Shown here piece after piece: positions 21,092-29,190 of a DNA stretch of 34,428 nt (position 1 is its first letter; every line of letters starts with the position of its first letter). The DNA is taken from NCBI GenBank assembly GCA_023386495.1, contig JAEWJS010000031.1, forward strand, positions 1 to 34,428, in the 5' to 3' direction. The position numbers and the translations under genes are program-made. This stretch comes from Bacillota bacterium. Lineage in GTDB: Bacteria; Bacillota; Bacilli; Paenibacillales; Paenibacillaceae. Under the pieces are notes generated by a model. It was given only the letters and a program-made list of their open reading frames with translations. It searched no databases and was not told the origin of the DNA.

Positions 21092-23296
21092 TTGTCGGTA
21101 AAGTACAAATTGACGCTGACCATCTCGACTATCGTATTCCTATTCTTGTCACTTACTGTCATTCTGAATGATTACTCCACACGGGTCAACCTTCGTGCCG
21201 AGTCTGAGGGAGATATGGAACGGTTCTCGAATCAAGTTGCCAATGCGGTGGACCAGTATGATCGCATTCGTCTGGCTTACGAGGTGGAGATCATCGAGAA
21301 GCTGCGCTATGCCAGCTATCTGTCAGCCAGCATGGTCCCCAAGAACCGGAGCGAGATTACGGACGCCACGCTCGCGAGAACGGCGGAGCAGATGAGCCTG
21401 GCCCACGTATCCATGATCAGGTACGACGGTGCGCAGTGGACGATCGAAGAGTCGAGCTTGGGCAGCTTGCGGGGCAAGCCTGTCGATCTCAACGTTGTAC
21501 CCAAGGGATTGATGCTTCATGCGGAATCGAACGGCGGCGGCAGCGGAACGGGCCAGTCCGCAGAATCCTTCTACTTATCCGATTGGCCGAATGATACGCT
21601 GCTCGAGAGCGAACGGGAGAAACGGCTCTGGGGCTACCTTCAACTGCCTGATCGGGATTACATGCTTGCGGTCGGCATCGATGTCGAGCAGGAGATCAGC
21701 CTATTGGAGCGGGGAGGCCCGCAGGCCATTATACGTGACATTACCGGCTTGCACCCGGAAATTCTAGAGATGACCGTCATTAAGAACGGGCAAATTCAAT
21801 TCGGCGATTACCAATATGCGGACGGCTCGATCGAGGGGGCGGTCGATAAGCCGTTAGCGCAAGATAGAATCATGTATCGCGAGCATCAGGCAGGGGACCT
21901 GAGACTCTCGATCAGCTACAAGACGTATGGCGAAGAAGAACCTTATCTTGTCCGCACCGTCACGAACCTCGATTATTGGCATGCCGAGCTCCACAGGAAT
22001 CGCTTGAATCACGTCGTCATCTATGCAACCGTTCTGATCTTCGTCATCTTAACGAGCTACTGGCTATCCGGCGTCTTGATCCGTCCTGTTCGCTCCATCC
22101 TGGGCAAGGTCAATGAGGTCGCGGCCGGCGTATTCGATACGCCGCTCGAAGTGAAGCACAAGGATGAGCTGGGTCAACTGGCAGAACGAATTAACGCGAT
22201 GGCCAAGAATCTGGACGTCTATACGACCAAGCTGAAGGGCGCCTTCGAGGAAAATCGTTCGATGAGCGAGTACCTGGAGTCCATTATTAACCATACGCCG
22301 GATGCCATACATATCGAGGAGCTGGACGGTACGATCGTGCGGGTTAACCAGGCGTTCGAGACGATGTTCGGTTGGACGCAGGATGAAGCCGTCGGGCAGA
22401 AGCTGCAGCTCGTTCCAGAGCGTTACATGCAAGAAGAGAAGCAAGCGTTCGACGCCATGATGGCGGGAACGCTGAAGCCTGCCCGCGAGACGGTGCGCGT
22501 CCGCAAGGACGGGACGTGGCTGGATGTCAGCGTCACGACATCGCCGATCCGCGACAAGAACGGGATCATTCGCGCCTTCGCCAGCATTACGCGCGACATG
22601 ACGAGCAAGAATAAGATGGACGAACTGCTGCGGCAGGCGGAGAAGCTGAACACGGTCGGCCAGCTGGCCGCCGGCGTTGCGCATGAGATCCGCAATCCGC
22701 TGACCACGCTGCGCGGGTTCGTGCAGCTGCAGCAGCAGACGCAGAAGCTCAATGTCCGCCACAGCGACCTCATGCTGTCTGAGCTGGATCGGATCAATCT
22801 GATCGTCGGCGAATTCCTAATCCTAGCTAAGCCGCAGGCGACGAAGTTCGAGATCAAGGACGTCCGGTTCGTGCTAGGCGACGTATTGTCGCTGCTCGAC
22901 AGCCAGGCGCATCTGTGCGATGTCATGTTCCAGACCTCGTTCACGACCGAGCCCTGCGAAGTGGCATGCGAGGAGAATCAGCTGAAGCAGGTATTCATTA
23001 ATGTCTTGAAGAACGGCATCGAGGCCATGCCGGAGGGCGGCACGATCCTGATCCGTGTGGAACGGCCGGAGGCGGATCGCATTGAGGTGGCGATCATCGA
23101 TGAGGGGATCGGGATTCCGGAGGAGATGATTCCGAAGCTGGGCGATCCGTTCTTCACCGGGAAGGATACCGGGACAGGGCTCGGCATCATGGTCAGTCAG
23201 CGCATTATCCAGAGCCACCACGGGACGATGAATATCCGCAGTACCGTCGGTGAAGGGACCGAGGTAACGCTCACACTGCCGGCGATCGTGGACTAG
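21092..23296 (+). CDS. PAS-domain sensor histidine kinase, sporulation-kinase type
   Basis: A membrane histidine kinase of 734 residues. Order: TM1 (about 6-25), a 280-residue extracellular sensor, TM2 (VVIYATVLIFVILTSYWLSG), HAMP with PVRSILGKVNEVAAGVFD, a PAS domain with YLESIINHTPDAIHIEELDG, then HisKA with H531 in GVAHEIRNPLTTLRGFVQLQQ. The ATPase domain has the N box QVFINVLKNGIEAMPEGG, then DEGIGIPEE and GTGLGIM. The wording around the His is close to that of the KinA-KinE sporulation kinases. The frame opens with ATG at 21080, but AAGGA lies directly on it, so the TTG at 21092 is the better start. Confidence 0.9.
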   Translation: MSVKYKLTLTISTIVFLFLSLTVILNDYSTRVNLRAESEGDMERFSNQVANAVDQYDRIRLAYEVEIIEKLRYASYLSASMVPKNRSEITDATLARTAEQMSLAHVSMIRYDGAQWTIEESSLGSLRGKPVDLNVVPKGLMLHAESNGGGSGTGQSAESFYLSDWPNDTLLESEREKRLWGYLQLPDRDYMLAVGIDVEQEISLLERGGPQAIIRDITGLHPEILEMTVIKNGQIQFGDYQYADGSIEGAVDKPLAQDRIMYREHQAGDLRLSISYKTYGEEEPYLVRTVTNLDYWHAELHRNRLNHVVIYATVLIFVILTSYWLSGVLIRPVRSILGKVNEVAAGVFDTPLEVKHKDELGQLAERINAMAKNLDVYTTKLKGAFEENRSMSEYLESIINHTPDAIHIEELDGTIVRVNQAFETMFGWTQDEAVGQKLQLVPERYMQEEKQAFDAMMAGTLKPARETVRVRKDGTWLDVSVTTSPIRDKNGIIRAFASITRDMTSKNKMDELLRQAEKLNTVGQLAAGVAHEIRNPLTTLRGFVQLQQQTQKLNVRHSDLMLSELDRINLIVGEFLILAKPQATKFEIKDVRFVLGDVLSLLDSQAHLCDVMFQTSFTTEPCEVACEENQLKQVFINVLKNGIEAMPEGGTILIRVERPEADRIEVAIIDEGIGIPEEMIPKLGDPFFTGKDTGTGLGIMVSQRIIQSHHGTMNIRSTVGEGTEVTLTLPAIVD

Positions 23297-23328
23297 CGGA
23301 CGAGCAATTAGGGAAGGATGCAAGTATA

Positions 23329-24117
23329 ATGGCTATCATACAATCGGATAATCCCTACTCGGCATTGGTCGCGGGCGCGACAGGACTGGTAGGAAGCGCG
23401 CTTGTGGAGCAACTGCTGGCCGATATGGCTTGTACATCGGTTACCGTCATCGCGCGCTCTGAAGCGCCTGAAGCGCTTCTGCGGTCGGCAGGCGGACATA
23501 AGCTGCGATGGATCGGCGAAGGGTTGGACCGGCTTGAGGAGAGTCTACGGGGCGTGCGGGCGGAACGCGTATTCTGCGCGCTCGGCACGACGATGAAGCA
23601 GGCGAAGACGCGGGAGGCATTCCGCCGCGTCGATCTGACGTACCCGCTGGCGATCGGGCAGTGGGCAGAGCGGAACGGGGCGCAGGCGCTGGCGGTCGTC
23701 ACCGCTATGGGGGCGTCCGAACGATCGTCCTTCTTCTATAATCGCGTGAAGGGCGAAGCGGAGCGGGAGCTGGCGTCCTTATCGGTGCCGCATGTCATCT
23801 TCCTGCGGCCCTCGCTGCTGCTAGGCACGCGCGCGGAGTATCGCAGAGGGGAGCAATGGGGCGCGAAGATTAGCGCGCGGTCAGGCTTCCTCTTCGCAGG
23901 TCCGCTGCGCCGATATAGGCCGATCGCAGGCGAAGCGGTTGCGGCCGCGATGCGTTATGCCGCGGCAGAGGCCGCCGCTGGCCGGCTGGCGAACGCTAAG
24001 GCGCGGGAAGGGTGCCGCGAAGGCGCCTGGGTCACGACGCGGCATGCAGGCGGGGGCAGCGTAACTGTACTGGAATCGGATGCGATCGCTTCTATTGCAC
24101 GGGAAATATTGAGGTGA
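23329..24117 (+). CDS. NAD(P)-binding Rossmann-fold protein (atypical SDR, HTATIP2/YraI-like)
   Basis: A 262-residue protein with the dinucleotide-binding motif GATGLVG (residues 16-22) close to the N-terminus. VFCALGTTMKQAKTREAFRRVDLTYPLAIGQWAERNGA and FFYNRVKGEAERELASL follow the pattern of atypical SDRs of the NAD(P)-binding group. YNRVK provides the Tyr and Lys of the active site. The substrate is unknown. It begins 32 bases after the kinase stop and 11 bases before rluF, so the three may form one transcript. Confidence 0.8.
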   Translation: MAIIQSDNPYSALVAGATGLVGSALVEQLLADMACTSVTVIARSEAPEALLRSAGGHKLRWIGEGLDRLEESLRGVRAERVFCALGTTMKQAKTREAFRRVDLTYPLAIGQWAERNGAQALAVVTAMGASERSSFFYNRVKGEAERELASLSVPHVIFLRPSLLLGTRAEYRRGEQWGAKISARSGFLFAGPLRRYRPIAGEAVAAAMRYAAAEAAAGRLANAKAREGCREGAWVTTRHAGGGSVTVLESDAIASIAREILR

Positions 24118-24128
24118 AATGTTGACGT

Positions 24129-24830
24129 ATGCGTATTAATAAGTTCATTAGCGAGACGGGCTATTGTTCCCGCAGAGAAGCGGATAAGCTGGTGGAGAGC
24201 GGCAGGGTAACCATTAACGGCACGACCGCGGAGCTCGGCAGCCAGGCCGAAGCGGGCGATGACGTGCGCGTCGACGGCCGGCAGATCGGCGAGCAGACGA
24301 AGCATGTATATATCGCGCTGAATAAGCCGGTAGGGATTACGAGTACGACGGAGCGGCATGTGAAGGGCAATATCGTCGACTATGTCGGGCATCGGGAACG
24401 GATTTTTCCCATCGGGCGGCTGGATAAGGATTCGGAAGGCTTGATTCTGCTGACGAATGACGGCGATATCGTGAATCCGCTGCTGCGCTCGGAGGGGAAG
24501 CATGAGAAGGAATATATCGTTACGGTAGATCGGCCTGTCACGCCGAAGTTCCTGGAAGGCATGGCGAGCGGCGTGCACATCCTAGGCAGCATGACGCTGC
24601 CGTGCAAGGTGACCCGCGTCGGGGAGCGGACCTTCCGGATCGTGCTGACGGAGGGCCGCAATCGGCAGATTCGGCGGATGTGCTCCGCGTTCGGTTATAG
24701 CGTAAGGCGGCTGCAGCGGGTGAGAATCATGAACATCCAGCTCGGAACGCTGCCGACAGGCCAGTGGCGCGATCTGACCGATGCGGAGAAGCAGCGGCTA
24801 TTCGCGGACCTGAACTACAGGACGGTATAG
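24129..24830 (+). CDS. rluF: 23S rRNA pseudouridine synthase, RluF/RsuA family
   Basis: Converts a uridine of 23S rRNA (position 2604 in E. coli RluF) to pseudouridine. The 233 residues have an N-terminal S4 RNA-binding domain (MRINKFISETGYCSRREADKLVESGRV) and the RsuA-type catalytic domain, with the catalytic Asp in IGRLDKDSEGLILLTNDGD and the C-terminal RNRQIRRMCSAFGY. The HERIFPIGR and KGNIVDY wording is closer to RluF than to RluB, but the target site is inferred. Confidence 0.87.
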   Translation: MRINKFISETGYCSRREADKLVESGRVTINGTTAELGSQAEAGDDVRVDGRQIGEQTKHVYIALNKPVGITSTTERHVKGNIVDYVGHRERIFPIGRLDKDSEGLILLTNDGDIVNPLLRSEGKHEKEYIVTVDRPVTPKFLEGMASGVHILGSMTLPCKVTRVGERTFRIVLTEGRNRQIRRMCSAFGYSVRRLQRVRIMNIQLGTLPTGQWRDLTDAEKQRLFADLNYRTV

Positions 24831-24866
24831 AGGTTAGCCAATCGCGTTTTGAACTCGCATTATAAG

Positions 24867-24909
24867 AAAGCCCGTCAACCTATCCGCGAGGTAGGATTGA
24901 CGGGCTTTT
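24867..24909. terminator. Bidirectional terminator between rluF and motB
   Basis: A long stem (AAAGCCCGTCAACCTA with TAGGATTGACGGGCTTT, one bulge) ends in TTTT on the plus strand and has CTTTC on the minus. It separates convergent genes. Confidence 0.85.
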
Positions 24910-24926
24910 GGCTGTGGTTATGTGAG

Positions 24927-25793
24927 CTATTGTGCGGCTGCTTGCGCGTCGCCGTCAACGGCTACACTCTCGCTGGTTGCTGGATCCGCGTACTTACGGA
25001 TGATCGAGACTTCGACCCGGCGATTCTTGGCTCGGCCTGCAGTCGTCGTGTTCTCCGCAATCGGACGGAATTCGCCGTAGCCCGTAGGGCTGATCAGGCG
25101 AGGGTCCAGCTTGCCGCTGTCGATCAGGATCGACATGAAGTTGATCGCGCGCTTCGCGCTGAGTTCATAGTTCGAAGCGAATTCGAACGTGTTGATCGGC
25201 TGGTTATCCGTATGGCCGTGAACCGTAACCTCGTATCCAGGATACTTGTTCAGCATCGTGCCGATCGCGATGCCGAGCTTCTCGGCGTTGTCCGTAATGC
25301 TCGCGCTGCCGGAAGAGAACAGGGCATTGTCGCTGATCGTGATCATAAGCTCCGATTGGTTCAGCTTCGTCTCGAGCTGCGTGGTCAGGCCGTTGTTCTT
25401 AATGTAATCGTCCAAGCTCTGCTTCAGCTCTTCGAGCTGCTGCTGCTCCTGCCGCTTGAGCTGTTCTTGCTGCTCCTGCTGCGCTTGCGCATCCTCGGCC
25501 TGGTGCGTCTTGTTCAGGCTGTCTTCCGCATCCGCGCTGCGGCGCGTATTGTTCTGCTCATGCATCTGGTTCGCGTTGGTGACGATGCCAGACTGTTCCA
25601 ATACGCCGGTGCCGGAGTTGAACGCGATGCTGAATGCCTTACTCATATCCTGGAACTTCTTGGCGTCAACCGAGCTCATCGCGTACAAGACGATGAACAG
25701 GGCCAAGAGCAGCGTCAGCAGATCCGCATACGGGATGAGCCATGATTCGTCAGCGTGCTCTTCGTGTTCTTCGTGCTTATGCTTTTTGCTCAA
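24927..25793 (-). CDS. motB: Flagellar motor stator protein MotB
   Basis: The stator subunit that anchors the motor to peptidoglycan and carries the proton path. The 288 residues have a single TM helix with the essential D24 in YADLLTLLLALFIVLYA. A long Gln/Glu coiled coil follows (about 80-130), then an OmpA-like peptidoglycan-binding domain with GHTDNQPI and SNYELSAKRA. D24 sits exactly where the Bacillus MotB proton carrier does. It starts with TTG, seven bases after GGAGGGA inside the end of motA, with a 17-base overlap, so the two are translationally coupled. Confidence 0.93.
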   Translation of the reverse strand: MSKKHKHEEHEEHADESWLIPYADLLTLLLALFIVLYAMSSVDAKKFQDMSKAFSIAFNSGTGVLEQSGIVTNANQMHEQNNTRRSADAEDSLNKTHQAEDAQAQQEQQEQLKRQEQQQLEELKQSLDDYIKNNGLTTQLETKLNQSELMITISDNALFSSGSASITDNAEKLGIAIGTMLNKYPGYEVTVHGHTDNQPINTFEFASNYELSAKRAINFMSILIDSGKLDPRLISPTGYGEFRPIAENTTTAGRAKNRRVEVSIIRKYADPATSESVAVDGDAQAAAQ

Positions 25794-26577
25794 CGGCCAT
25801 TCCCTCCGTTTCGGACATCGCCTTCCGCTCGGTAGGCGTCAGGAAGACGGACAGCTTCTGGCTGATCGCGATCGTCGATACGCCCGATTGAATCGAGAGC
25901 AAGCCCTCGACCATCATGAGGCGGATCTGCGACTCGGCCTTGGACAGCCGCTTCAGCTTGGTCGCGATCGGGTGCCAGAGCACGTAACCCGTGAAGATAC
26001 CGAGCAGCGTAGCGATGAACGCGGCGGCGATCGCATGGGCGAGCTTGCCCATGTCGCTCATGTCCGCGAGTGCGGCGATCAGGCCGATAACGGCACCGAG
26101 TACGCCGAGCGTAGGCGCGTACATGCCGGCTTGGGAGAAGATCAGCGCGCCGGCCTTGTGGCGCTCTTCCGTCGCCGCAATCTCTTCGAGCAGAACGTCG
26201 CGTACGAAATCTTGGTCATTGCCGTCAATGATCATCCGCATGCCATTGCGAAGGAACGGATCTTCGATCTCGTCGACCTTCGTCTCGAGCGCGAGCAAGC
26301 CCTCACGGCGCGTGATCGTTGCCCATTCCATGAACATGGTGATCAGTTCATCGCGGCGGACAAGCTTCTGCTCGACGAAAATAATCTTAATCAATGTAGG
26401 GAATTTCTTAATCTCAGACAACGGGAAGGCGATGAACAGGGATGCCGCTGTGCCGACGAGAATAATGACGTATGCTGCCGGGTTGACCAGCTGTGCCAGC
26501 GGAGCGTGCTTGAGGAACATCCCTCCGATTACTGCTGCGAGTCCTAGTACAATGCCGATGATGGTCGATTTCTCCAT
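25777..26577 (-). CDS. motA: Flagellar motor stator protein MotA
   Basis: The four-helix stator subunit that pairs with MotB and pushes on FliG. The 266 residues show TM1 (IIGIVLGLAAVIGGMFL), TM2, a large cytoplasmic loop with the charged segment WATITRREGLLALE and MRMIIDGND, then TM3 (APTLGVLGAVIGLIAAL) and TM4 (AFIATLLGIFTGYVLWHPIATKLK). The frame extends to 26610, but GGGGTG before the ATG at 26577 supports MEKSTIIG as the N-terminus. Confidence 0.93.
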   Translation of the reverse strand: MEKSTIIGIVLGLAAVIGGMFLKHAPLAQLVNPAAYVIILVGTAASLFIAFPLSEIKKFPTLIKIIFVEQKLVRRDELITMFMEWATITRREGLLALETKVDEIEDPFLRNGMRMIIDGNDQDFVRDVLLEEIAATEERHKAGALIFSQAGMYAPTLGVLGAVIGLIAALADMSDMGKLAHAIAAAFIATLLGIFTGYVLWHPIATKLKRLSKAESQIRLMMVEGLLSIQSGVSTIAISQKLSVFLTPTERKAMSETEGMAVEQKA

Positions 26578-26653
26578 AATACACCCCATAACGAAATATG
26601 TAAGATCCATGATACCCTATGCCGAAGCGTCACCAAATCGCATAATCAGAACA

Positions 26654-26680
26654 TTTTCGACATTACTATTATAGTATTTA
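26654..26680 (-). promoter_or_regulatory. Candidate sigma-D promoter of motAB
   Basis: On the minus strand TAAA (26680-26677), a 15-bp spacer and GTCGAAAA (26661-26654). The sigma-D consensus is TAAA-N15-GCCGATAT; the spacing is exact and five of eight -10 bases agree. Confidence 0.5.
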
Positions 26681-26783
26681 TCGTCAAAAAAGTGGAGAAT
26701 ATTAGAGTAGGAATGATAGGTGGAGCGAATTGGCAATATGTGTACTATAATATACGAGGTAAAAGACTGCACAGGGAGGCGGA

Positions 26784-27083
26784 ATGAACGTGGGCGTGAA
26801 GCATGCGAGGGAATATAAAGATATTCTGCAGGACTTAAAGGAAGCGGTAGCCGGCATAGCGGACAGCTACGCATTCTTCGATATGACGGCCGAGGAGTGG
26901 GAAGGGCTGGGCGAGGCGGAGCGGCATGAGGTGCTAGAGGCGCTGGCGGATGACGTATTCTACGGCTTGGGCGAGCAGGCATCGATTGAGGTCGGCGGCG
27001 GAGTCGTCGTCTATCATCCGAAGCACCATGTCATAGAAGTTTCCGTCGACGGCAAGGAGATTCGGATCGTTAGGCTCGTATAG
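26784..27083 (+). CDS. Small protein of unknown function
   Basis: A 99-residue acidic soluble protein. The first 65 residues look helical (REYKDILQDLKEAVAGIADSYAFFDMTAEEWEGL). The last 35 look like three beta-strands (ASIEVGGGVVVYHPKHHVIEVSVDGKEIRIVRLV). I do not recognise a named family. GGGAGGCGG precedes the ATG. It is divergent from motA and about 100 bases upstream of the EAL gene, on the same strand, so it could be its transcript partner. Confidence 0.7.
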   Translation: MNVGVKHAREYKDILQDLKEAVAGIADSYAFFDMTAEEWEGLGEAERHEVLEALADDVFYGLGEQASIEVGGGVVVYHPKHHVIEVSVDGKEIRIVRLV

Positions 27084-27185
27084 GCGGATTCTGGCACAAT
27101 GCGTGCTTTACATTCAAGGGTCGCCCTCGTACAATGATAGTATTGTGTCAGATAACATTACATCATGTAGATGAGGGACGATGGG

Positions 27186-28457
27186 ATGGGAATGTACGAG
27201 AGGGACGAGGGGCCGGTAGCGGCTGTGCCGTCGTTGGAGGATGCCGTGCCGTACTTCCAGCCGATCTTGGCGCTGGATAAGCGGCAGATCGTAGGCTATG
27301 AAGTGCTGGGACGCAGAGTCGGTCGGGGTAGCGTAGAGAGCCTGGGGCCCTTTTTCGCTGATGAGCGGGTGTCGTCGGAGGACCAGATGCGCATTGATCG
27401 CCACATTCGGCGGCAAGCGTTCGACAAGCTGAGCCGGACGACGGAGCAGCAGCCGATGCTGTTCGTGAATTTGAAGCCCTCGTGGATCCAGAAGGCTTAT
27501 GCAGAGACCGGCGAGCTGCCTACCCTATCGTACCTAGAGGATTATCGGATCGATCCCAGCCGGATCGTGCTGGAGATTACGGAGGATGCTTATGTCGGTT
27601 CGATGAGCGAATTCCGGGATATTGTCGAGATCTATCGCAGCAAGGGCTGCCGGATCGCGATCGACGATGTCGGCACCGGGTTCAGCTCGGCGGATCGGAT
27701 TGCCCAGATTCAACCCGACCTGCTGAAGGTCGATATTCATATGATGAAGAGCAGCGCCAGCCACAGCGGTTATCTGGGCGTGCTTCGCTCGTTCTCGACA
27801 CTGGCCGAGCAGATCGGCGCTTCGCTATTAATTGAAGGAGTGGAGACGCGGGAGGACTTGCTGCGGGCGATCGAGATCGGGGCGAGGTATGTGCAGGGGT
27901 ATTTGTTCGCGCCGGCGGAGGCGGAGTATCGCCAACCGGATGCATTCTCTTCCCTGGTCGAGCAGGGGCTGGAGGACCATCGGCGCGTCGTGCGCGCATC
28001 GGATGCGTATTGGCGCAGCCTAGGGGACGAGCTCGTGGCTAGCATGGATGCCGGCCGCTTCGCGTTCGAGCGCGGAAGTCTCGGGGCGGCGTTCGAGCTG
28101 TCAACGGAATACGCCGACCGCTATGACGGCATGATCGCGCGCATGCTGCCTCTGATGCCGGAAGCGTGCATTCGCGTGTACCTGTGCCGGGTGGACGGGA
28201 TGCAGCTGTCCTCGAACTATTATTGCGGCGGCGATGGCGGGACATGGGTCCGGCAGACGGAGTATCGCGGGGCGAATTGGAGCTGGCGCCCTTACTTCCT
28301 ATCGGACCTGCTGCAGCTGCGGGGCGCATCGCGCGCGACGGTGTCGCGGCCCTATGCCGATCTGGATTCGCGGCTGTGGATCCGCACCGTGTCCGCTGCG
28401 GTGTCCGAGAAGGGCATTCTGTTCATGGACATTGCGGACGGGCGGATCGGGCGTTAA
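27186..28457 (+). CDS. ykuI: EAL domain protein, YkuI-like (c-di-GMP phosphodiesterase or receptor)
   Basis: A 423-residue cytoplasmic protein: an EAL domain (about 15-260) and a C-terminal YkuI_C/PAS-like domain (about 275-415, with NWSWRPYFLSDLLQLRGA). The signature is EVL in GYEVLGR, as in Bacillus YkuI. The other catalytic positions are present: Asn in FVNLKPSW, Glu in VLEITED, the Asp pair in IAIDDVGTGFSS, Lys in LLKVDIHM, Glu in LIEGVET and Gln in YVQGYLF. As I recall it, Bacillus YkuI has a degenerate DD-GTG loop and no measured phosphodiesterase activity, so this one may be active. The frame opens at 27171, but GAGGG fits the ATG at 27186. It ends tail to tail with the acetyltransferase gene, sharing TTAA. 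Confidence 0.87.
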   Translation: MGMYERDEGPVAAVPSLEDAVPYFQPILALDKRQIVGYEVLGRRVGRGSVESLGPFFADERVSSEDQMRIDRHIRRQAFDKLSRTTEQQPMLFVNLKPSWIQKAYAETGELPTLSYLEDYRIDPSRIVLEITEDAYVGSMSEFRDIVEIYRSKGCRIAIDDVGTGFSSADRIAQIQPDLLKVDIHMMKSSASHSGYLGVLRSFSTLAEQIGASLLIEGVETREDLLRAIEIGARYVQGYLFAPAEAEYRQPDAFSSLVEQGLEDHRRVVRASDAYWRSLGDELVASMDAGRFAFERGSLGAAFELSTEYADRYDGMIARMLPLMPEACIRVYLCRVDGMQLSSNYYCGGDGGTWVRQTEYRGANWSWRPYFLSDLLQLRGASRATVSRPYADLDSRLWIRTVSAAVSEKGILFMDIADGRIGR

Positions 28458-29032
28458 TTGCCGTCGGTGTTGCTGGCGCTGGTGTTGGTGCTGGACGTAC
28501 TGCTGGTGCTGGTGCTGGTGCTGGTGTTGGTGCTCGTGCTGGTGCTATGCGGGCGGTAGACCATGCAGTAGAATTCGCCGGGACCGGTCGGCGTCGGCCG
28601 CCAATACGTATCGTCGATGACGAATCCGGCACGCTGATAGGCGCGGATGGCACGCTCATTCCATGTGAGGACCTCGAGGTCGATCTCGTCGCCCGGCATT
28701 CGCCGCGCGGCTTCTTCCGCGACGAGCCGGATGAAGGCGGCGCCGGCGCCGCGGCCGCAGAGGTCGGGGCGCATGCCGATGCCGAGGCGGGTCAAGCCGA
28801 GCAGCGGGAAGAACTGCGCGAATCCGAGCAGTTCGCCGTCTGCGTTGACTATTGAAGCGAATTGACGCTCACGCAGCTCGGGATCGCCGAATTCGATGGC
28901 GCGCTCCTGCATGTCCTCCCAAGCCGGCCAGTTGAATAGATCGAACGGCTCCTCATAGCGCCACTCGCATAGTGCGGCTGCATGTGCGATCTCCATCGGG
29001 ACGATCTGCATGCCGCGAAACACATCCTCCAT
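28454..29032 (-). CDS. GNAT-family N-acetyltransferase with Ser/Thr/Asn tail
   Basis: A 192-residue protein. Residues 1-160 are a GNAT domain. LRLGIGMRPDLCGRGAGAAFI contains the acetyl-CoA loop (CGRGAG), EVLTWNERAIRAYQRAGFV is motif B, and FVIDDTYW follows. The last 30 residues are almost only Ser, Thr and Asn, encoded by a GCTGGT-type hexamer repeat on the plus strand. The substrate is unknown. The stop overlaps that of the EAL gene by four bases (TTAA), and no terminator lies between. Confidence 0.83.
   Translation of the reverse strand: MEDVFRGMQIVPMEIAHAAALCEWRYEEPFDLFNWPAWEDMQERAIEFGDPELRERQFASIVNADGELLGFAQFFPLLGLTRLGIGMRPDLCGRGAGAAFIRLVAEEAARRMPGDEIDLEVLTWNERAIRAYQRAGFVIDDTYWRPTPTGPGEFYCMVYRPHSTSTSTNTSTSTSTSSTSSTNTSASNTDGN
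28466..28547. repeat. Hexanucleotide low-complexity repeat (GCTGGT-type)
   Basis: About 80 bases consist of GCTGGT, GTTGGT and close variants. They encode the Ser/Thr/Asn tail of the acetyltransferase on the minus strand. Such tracts can change length by slippage; six-base steps would keep the frame. Confidence 0.8.
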
Positions 29033-29126
29033 CTAGCGCTTCACTCCCCCACCGTACGCATCCACAAAATTGATGAAATCATTATAACAAATGATGAATG
29101 CCGCATGGTAAGATGGTTAGGGTAAA

Positions 29127-29140
29127 ATCGCGTTCGCGAT
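29127..29140. promoter_or_regulatory. Palindrome upstream of the MFS gene
   Basis: ATCGCG-TT-CGCGAT is an inverted repeat next to a TAAAAT (29123-29128) that could be a -10. It may be an operator; no -35 is convincing. Confidence 0.3.
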
Positions 29141-29190
29141 CCTTACGATTCTGCATCGCAAGCGGATGTTGACATACTGAAGGAGCACTC

